The notes below the pieces were generated by a model, which saw nothing but the letters and a program-made list of their open reading frames with translations, was not told the DNA's origin and did not search any database. Below, in pieces: positions 59,659 to 64,000 of a DNA stretch of 64,000 nt. Position 1 is the first letter of the stretch. Every line of letters starts with the position of its first letter. The translations under genes were made by a program, and so were the position numbers. The stretch is taken from assembly GCA_030267565.1 (NCBI GenBank), contig BRXU01000003.1:4997001-5061000 (forward strand). The letters are read 5' to 3'. The stretch comes from Pleodorina starrii. Its lineage: Eukaryota; Chlorophyta; Chlorophyceae; Chlamydomonadales; Volvocaceae.

Positions 59659-62600
59659 ATGTCGTCAATGAATTACAGAATGATGAACTTGGCGTTGCCT
59701 TCAGGAGGGCTTTCACCAGCTTCGTCGGGCCGTCCCTCTGGCAAAGACGTGCCCAACAGCCCTTCTGGTTCGTTGTCTCCGTCTAGACAACGAACTGGCC
59801 CATCGAATGGCGCTCGTTCCTCGCTTTTGATGAAGCCTTTGTATGCTCAGAATCAAAGTGTCGTCAGCAATGCGCTGGTCCTCACGGGGCACCAGCCCCC
59901 TTCAGCATCGTCTGTTTCGCATGCAGTTGTCATCTATGGACAGACAGTAAATACAGCAAAGACCTCTGCCGGCATGCCAGGTGACCATATCAGGTGAGAC
60001 CTTGGAGCGCGCATGTCACTATTTCTTTTGGCCGGTTATGTCCGGTCGTCGGGGTAGGGCTCTGAGGTCAGGACCGGGGTTTATTGGAAGCAGCATCTAC
60101 GCTCGTCGTGTTACCGCTCGTAAGTCTTACCTACTCGGCTAGATAGGTCCGTTGACCTTGTGGGGCAGGGCATACGGTTGCCGCAAGGGACACGTTTTGT
60201 TAAGACCCGAACCCAGTTTGAGGCCTTTCGCAAACCTTCTTATCGGTTAGGAGCTACGGGGTTGGGCAAGCAGCACGTTGTCGCTTAGACTTCCGAGAGT
60301 ACCCATCCCTATCTCGGTAAACGTGGCCGCTCCTCCTCTGTCTCTCGCGGTTGCTGCCCAAGCCCGACAAAACGCAAAGCCCAGAAAGTGACCCATTACA
60401 CCAGAGAAATTCCTCAGAAGCTTCTTCGCGAGCCCTTTCCATGTCCTGCGCGCGCCCGTTCGTGGTCCATGGGTCACACGAACACCCTCGCAAATCCTAG
60501 TAACTGATACCTACATATCCGCAGGAACGCATACCTCGCATACTGGCACAGCGCCTGCAAAACTTGCTCAAGCTCAAATCGCACCCAACGCTGTCGTCCG
60601 AGTCCTCTTCCGGCCATGTCACGGCCCGCTGCCCGAACCCCCCGCCGCTCTCCAACCCTCCAGGCCTCGCACCGGTACCGGGCACGGCAGCGGATCCGCA
60701 AATGGAAGCGCTGCAGCGGGCGCCGCCAGCTCGCCCAGCCGGCAGCAGCAGCAGCAGCAGCTCACGCCGGCGACGTCCCTCTCGCTGGCCCACAGCTTGA
60801 GGCACAGCGTCAACTCCGTCGCGGCGGCGCCGCTGGCTGCCTCCGCCGGCGTTTCGGCTGCCGCCGCCGCCGGCGCTGCCTCCCCGGCGGTCAGCTTCGC
60901 GGATGACGAGCTCATGATTCTCAAGGAGCAGATCCTGAAGCTCCAGCGGGCGCTTGAGAGCCTCTGCAGCGCAAGCCCCATGTCGGCAGGCCCCGCCGTC
61001 GCCGCCACCGGCGGCGGCGTTAGCAGTAGCAGCAGCAGCCATGGTAGCAGCAGTAGCAGCATCGGCAGCGTTAGCAGTAGCAGCCTCCAATCCCTGGGCA
61101 GTAGCACCATCACCAGCAGTAGCAGCAGCAGTAGCAGCAGTACGGGCAGCACCAGCAACCGGACCAGCCGCTCCGGGGAGGGCTTCCCGCCAGCGGCGAT
61201 GCCGTGGGCGGCCGCCGGCGGCGGCGGCGGCGTCGAGGCGCTGCTGCAGCAGGCGTGCGCGCCGCTGGCGGTGGCGGCGGCGGCGGCGCCGGGCGCGTCT
61301 CCGCAGGTGCTCTTCGCCTCGGCGCACGACGCCGCGATGACGGCGGCGCGCGCGAAGCTGCTGGACCTATTCGTACGTAAGGCCCATCAGCTGTTGCTGG
61401 AGTCGGCTCCGGAGCTGCTGGTGCCGGCCCAGCAGCAGCAGCTAACGGCGTCGGCCGCGGCGCCGGAGGCGCCGCCGGCCGCCGCCGCCGGAGGCGGCGG
61501 CGGCCGCCCCGGCACCCCCGGCAAACCGCCGCTGGCCCCTCCCGGCGCCTCGGCGGAGGTGCCCGGCTCTCCCGCCCACAGCGCCAGGATACAGAGCGCG
61601 CCCGTGGGACGTGGCCGCAGCAGCAATGCGAGTGTGCCGACGCTGCCTGGGGCGGCGGCGGCGTCGCAGCCGCCGTCGTCGCCGCCTGCGGCGGCCGAGG
61701 CGGCGGCGGTGGCGGCGGTGCACGACCTGTCGCCGGCGGGGGTGCTGGTGGCGGCGAGTCGGCGGCTGGGCGAGCTGGCAGCGGCGGCGGCGGGGCAGAG
61801 CGCGCGGAGCAGGGTCACGGAGCAGCAGCTGGCGGACACGCAAGCCAAGCTGGACTCGGCGCAGGTGTGTGCGTGCGTGTTTGTGTGGGTGTGTGTGGAT
61901 GTGTGCGCATATGTGTGGGTGTGTGGAGTTTTGGGGGTTGAGGTAGGGGTGGTTGGGCTGGAATATGTCAATACAAAGAGACACCTTGGGTTGGGGGGAG
62001 AAGATGGGTGAGGAGTTACCTTGTGACAGTGCCCTGACGTCATGGCCTGGTTTGTGAGTTCTGAGGTGGCCTGGTGGCACGTAGGGAGGCAGGCAGGGGC
62101 CGCGGGGGGAGGGGCGCGGGTGCGGGTGCAGGGCCGGCTCTGTGGGGTTGCCGGGCGCTGACCCGCCCGCCCGACCGGCCGCCCGACTGCCCCACCGCCC
62201 TCGCCCACCCTCTGGCGCAGAGCCCCTGCGCTGCTTGCAGCAACCACTAGCACAACCCACCCACCCACCCAACCATCTCGCTCGTTCGCGCGCCCGACCG
62301 ACCGACCGACCGCCGCCAACACACCCGCTTTCCCCCTCCCTCCGTTCCTCCCTCCCTCAGGCCGACAACACTCTCCTCCGCAACATGATTTCGGAGCTGC
62401 AGGCCAACACAGCGCGGCCCAACTCCCGAGGCACCCCGCGACCGGAGAGCCCCTCGCCGGTGCAGCCGCCCCGTAAGCAACACCCAGGAACATACACACC
62501 ACACCACACCTCACCGCAGTACGCCCCCCCAGACACACACACAAGTCGCATGGACCCACAAACCGCATCACACATCGCATCAGGGAGAACTGCACGTGCT

Positions 62601-64000
62601 GCCGCTGCCGCTGCTGCTAGGTTTCGCCCGGTATCAGGCCAGGCTGTCCCTCTGAAGAAAGGAAGCAAGCGGCAAGCAGCCCTGACGACGGCAAAAGGAC
62701 GAAGGACACGGCTGCACCCCCACCGCCACGACCCCCCGCCCATGCCGCCCCATTGCCGCCGCCGCCGCCGCAGGCCCCGTCACGCCCTCGCCCGCCCCCC
62801 CGCCCGACCCGGCGCTCCTGCGCCACATCAGCGCCCTCACCTCGGAGCTGGGGGCGGCACGTGGCCGTCTGGATGCCACCCAGAGGCGGCTGGAGGCGGC
62901 GGAGGCGGCCGCGGAGGAGCTGCGCAAGCAGCTGCAGGTGGGGTCAGGGTGGGGTTAGGGTGGGGTAAACTAAGAAGATACCGCAGCGAAGGGACGGAGA
63001 CGGCGTACCGGTAGTAGGTGGGGGCTCCTGGGGGAAGGGTGGGAGAAGGGGAAGGGGAAGGTGTGACTTCCGTGTTCCGTCCCCCCGCGCGGAGGCGCCC
63101 GAGCGGCGGCGACAGGGGTTTAGGGGGGCGGGGTCGCCGTGCACCGGGGGCGGCGGCGGCGGCGGGGATTGGGTCGCTGATTCGCAGCTTTTGATGGGTG
63201 ATGGGTTTGTCGTTCGGGTTTGGGCTGCCCATGCGGACCGCAGGAGGCGCAGGCCGCAAGCCGCAAGCCGGCGACCAGCGCCCGCGCCTGCCAGACGCAA
63301 AGCCCCGACGCGGGGCCGACCGCGACCGCGACGACGATGACGGCGGCAGCGGCGGCGGCGGCGGTGACGGTGGCGCAGGCAGCGGCGGAAGCGGAGACAG
63401 GCGCGCTGCGGCGTCGCGCCGCGCAGCTCGAGTCGGAGGCGGCGGAGGCGGCCAAGGTCGCGCAGGCGCTGCGGGAGCGCGTCGCGGAGGCGGAGGCGGA
63501 GGCGCGGCGGGCGCAGGTCGCAGCCGCCGCGGGGACGGAGGATGTACGGCAGAAGCTCGAGTCGGAGCGGCGGTTGGTTTCGGAGCTTCATTCGCAGCTC
63601 GCGCGCTCGTCGGCGGAGGCGGCGGAGGCGGCGGCGCGGCTGGCGGAGGCGCGGTCGCGGGTTGTGGAACTGGAGGGCCAGCTGCGTGCGCGCGGCGCCG
63701 CCGCGGCGGCGGCGGCGGCAGAGGCGGTGCGGGAGCTGCAGGGGAAGCTGGAGGCGGCGGCGGCGCGCGAGGGCGGCGCGCGGCGGGAGCGGGACGAGGC
63801 GGCGGCGGGGCGGCGGCGCGCGGAGGGCGACGCGGAGGCGCTGCGGCGGCGGCTGACGGAGGCGGAGGCGGCGCTGGGGGCGGCGCGGCGGGAGGCGTCT
63901 GCGGCGGTGGAGAAGGGCGACCGAAAGTGCGCAGAGCTGGCCGCCAGGTGGGGACGGGAAGAGGGGGGAAGAGGGGGGCGGGAGGGGGGGGGAAGGGGGC
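59659..64000 (+). CDS. Alanine-rich coiled-coil protein (3' end outside the window)
   Basis: Exons 59659-59980, 60525-61864, 62361-62472, 62774-62937 and 63244-63947 splice in phase to about 880 codons, and the frame continues past the window. It begins MSSMNYRMMNLALPSGG; the N-terminus is rich in Ser, Gly and Pro. A short helical segment, DDELMILKEQILKLQRALES, lies near residue 250. Ser runs, Ala/Gly runs and a helix TAARAKLLDLFVRKAHQLLL follow. The last exons are a long coiled coil (RRLEAAEAAAEELRKQLQ, then RLAEARSRVVELEGQLRARG and similar heptads rich in Ala, Glu and Arg). No enzyme motif is present. A structural or centrosome/flagella-associated role is possible but unproven. The ATG at 59659 is the first in an otherwise open frame. 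The donor at 59981 was chosen over the nearby gtgagacc because only it keeps the frame. Confidence 0.8.
62964..63008 (-). repeat. Family C repeat near a coiled-coil-gene donor
   Basis: AAGAAGATACCGCAGCGAAG then GGACGGAGACGGCG. Reverse orientation, about 26 nt after the donor at 62938. Confidence 0.85.

Overview
The window is nuclear DNA of a volvocine green alga (the Chlamydomonas/Volvox group). The strongest evidence is two full pherophorin genes, a family of extracellular-matrix glycoproteins known from that lineage. GC-rich, alanine/glycine-rich coding sequence, many short exons, low-complexity insertions in conserved proteins, and a TGTAA-type poly(A) signal behind one pherophorin agree with this. 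The genus cannot be fixed from the sequence alone.

Layout. 1-3923: mostly non-coding, with a 67-bp tandem repeat, a long TTA microsatellite and a few exon-like pieces. 3924-7185 (+): a CMGC-like protein kinase with several altered motifs and an unresolved N-lobe. 10629-13771 (-) and 17925-21540 (-): two tandem pherophorins with the same three-exon structure and intron phases but different proline-rich linkers. 25318-28779 (-): serine O-acetyltransferase, six exons. 29322-33019 (+): LST8, the WD40 subunit of TOR complexes, five exons. 35393-47108 (-): an armadillo-type repeat protein, fifteen exons, one of whose introns (about 4 kb) holds a cluster of young repeats. 48546-49727 (-): a small WCGPC thioredoxin. 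49997-58123 (+): the SNAPC4 / plant Myb4R1-type subunit of the snRNA-activating complex, fourteen exons including a 7-nt microexon. 59659 to the right edge (+): an alanine-rich coiled-coil protein, incomplete. SAT/LST8 and thioredoxin/SNAPC4 are divergent pairs with short shared upstream regions; LST8 and the armadillo gene converge. Apart from the pherophorin pair the genes are unrelated housekeeping or structural genes.

The most interesting signal is in the introns. Three short dispersed repeat families (A, B and C below) recur in unrelated genes, usually within tens of bases of a splice site. Families A and C occur in both orientations. The C-rich end lies at an acceptor when the copy is forward, and the same end read in reverse lies at a donor. 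Four introns carry family C as an inverted pair, reverse copy towards the donor and forward copy towards the acceptor. This is the architecture expected of introner elements (intron-generating DNA transposons with terminal inverted repeats). Other mobile DNA includes two insertions sharing a TGTCACGACACAC terminal inverted repeat, and a nearly identical duplicated 0.55-kb unit tied to a microsatellite and a tRNA-Thr-like sequence.

Exon boundaries were worked out by hand from splice motifs, phase continuity and domain continuity. Every multi-exon model except the kinase N-terminus keeps its reading frame throughout.
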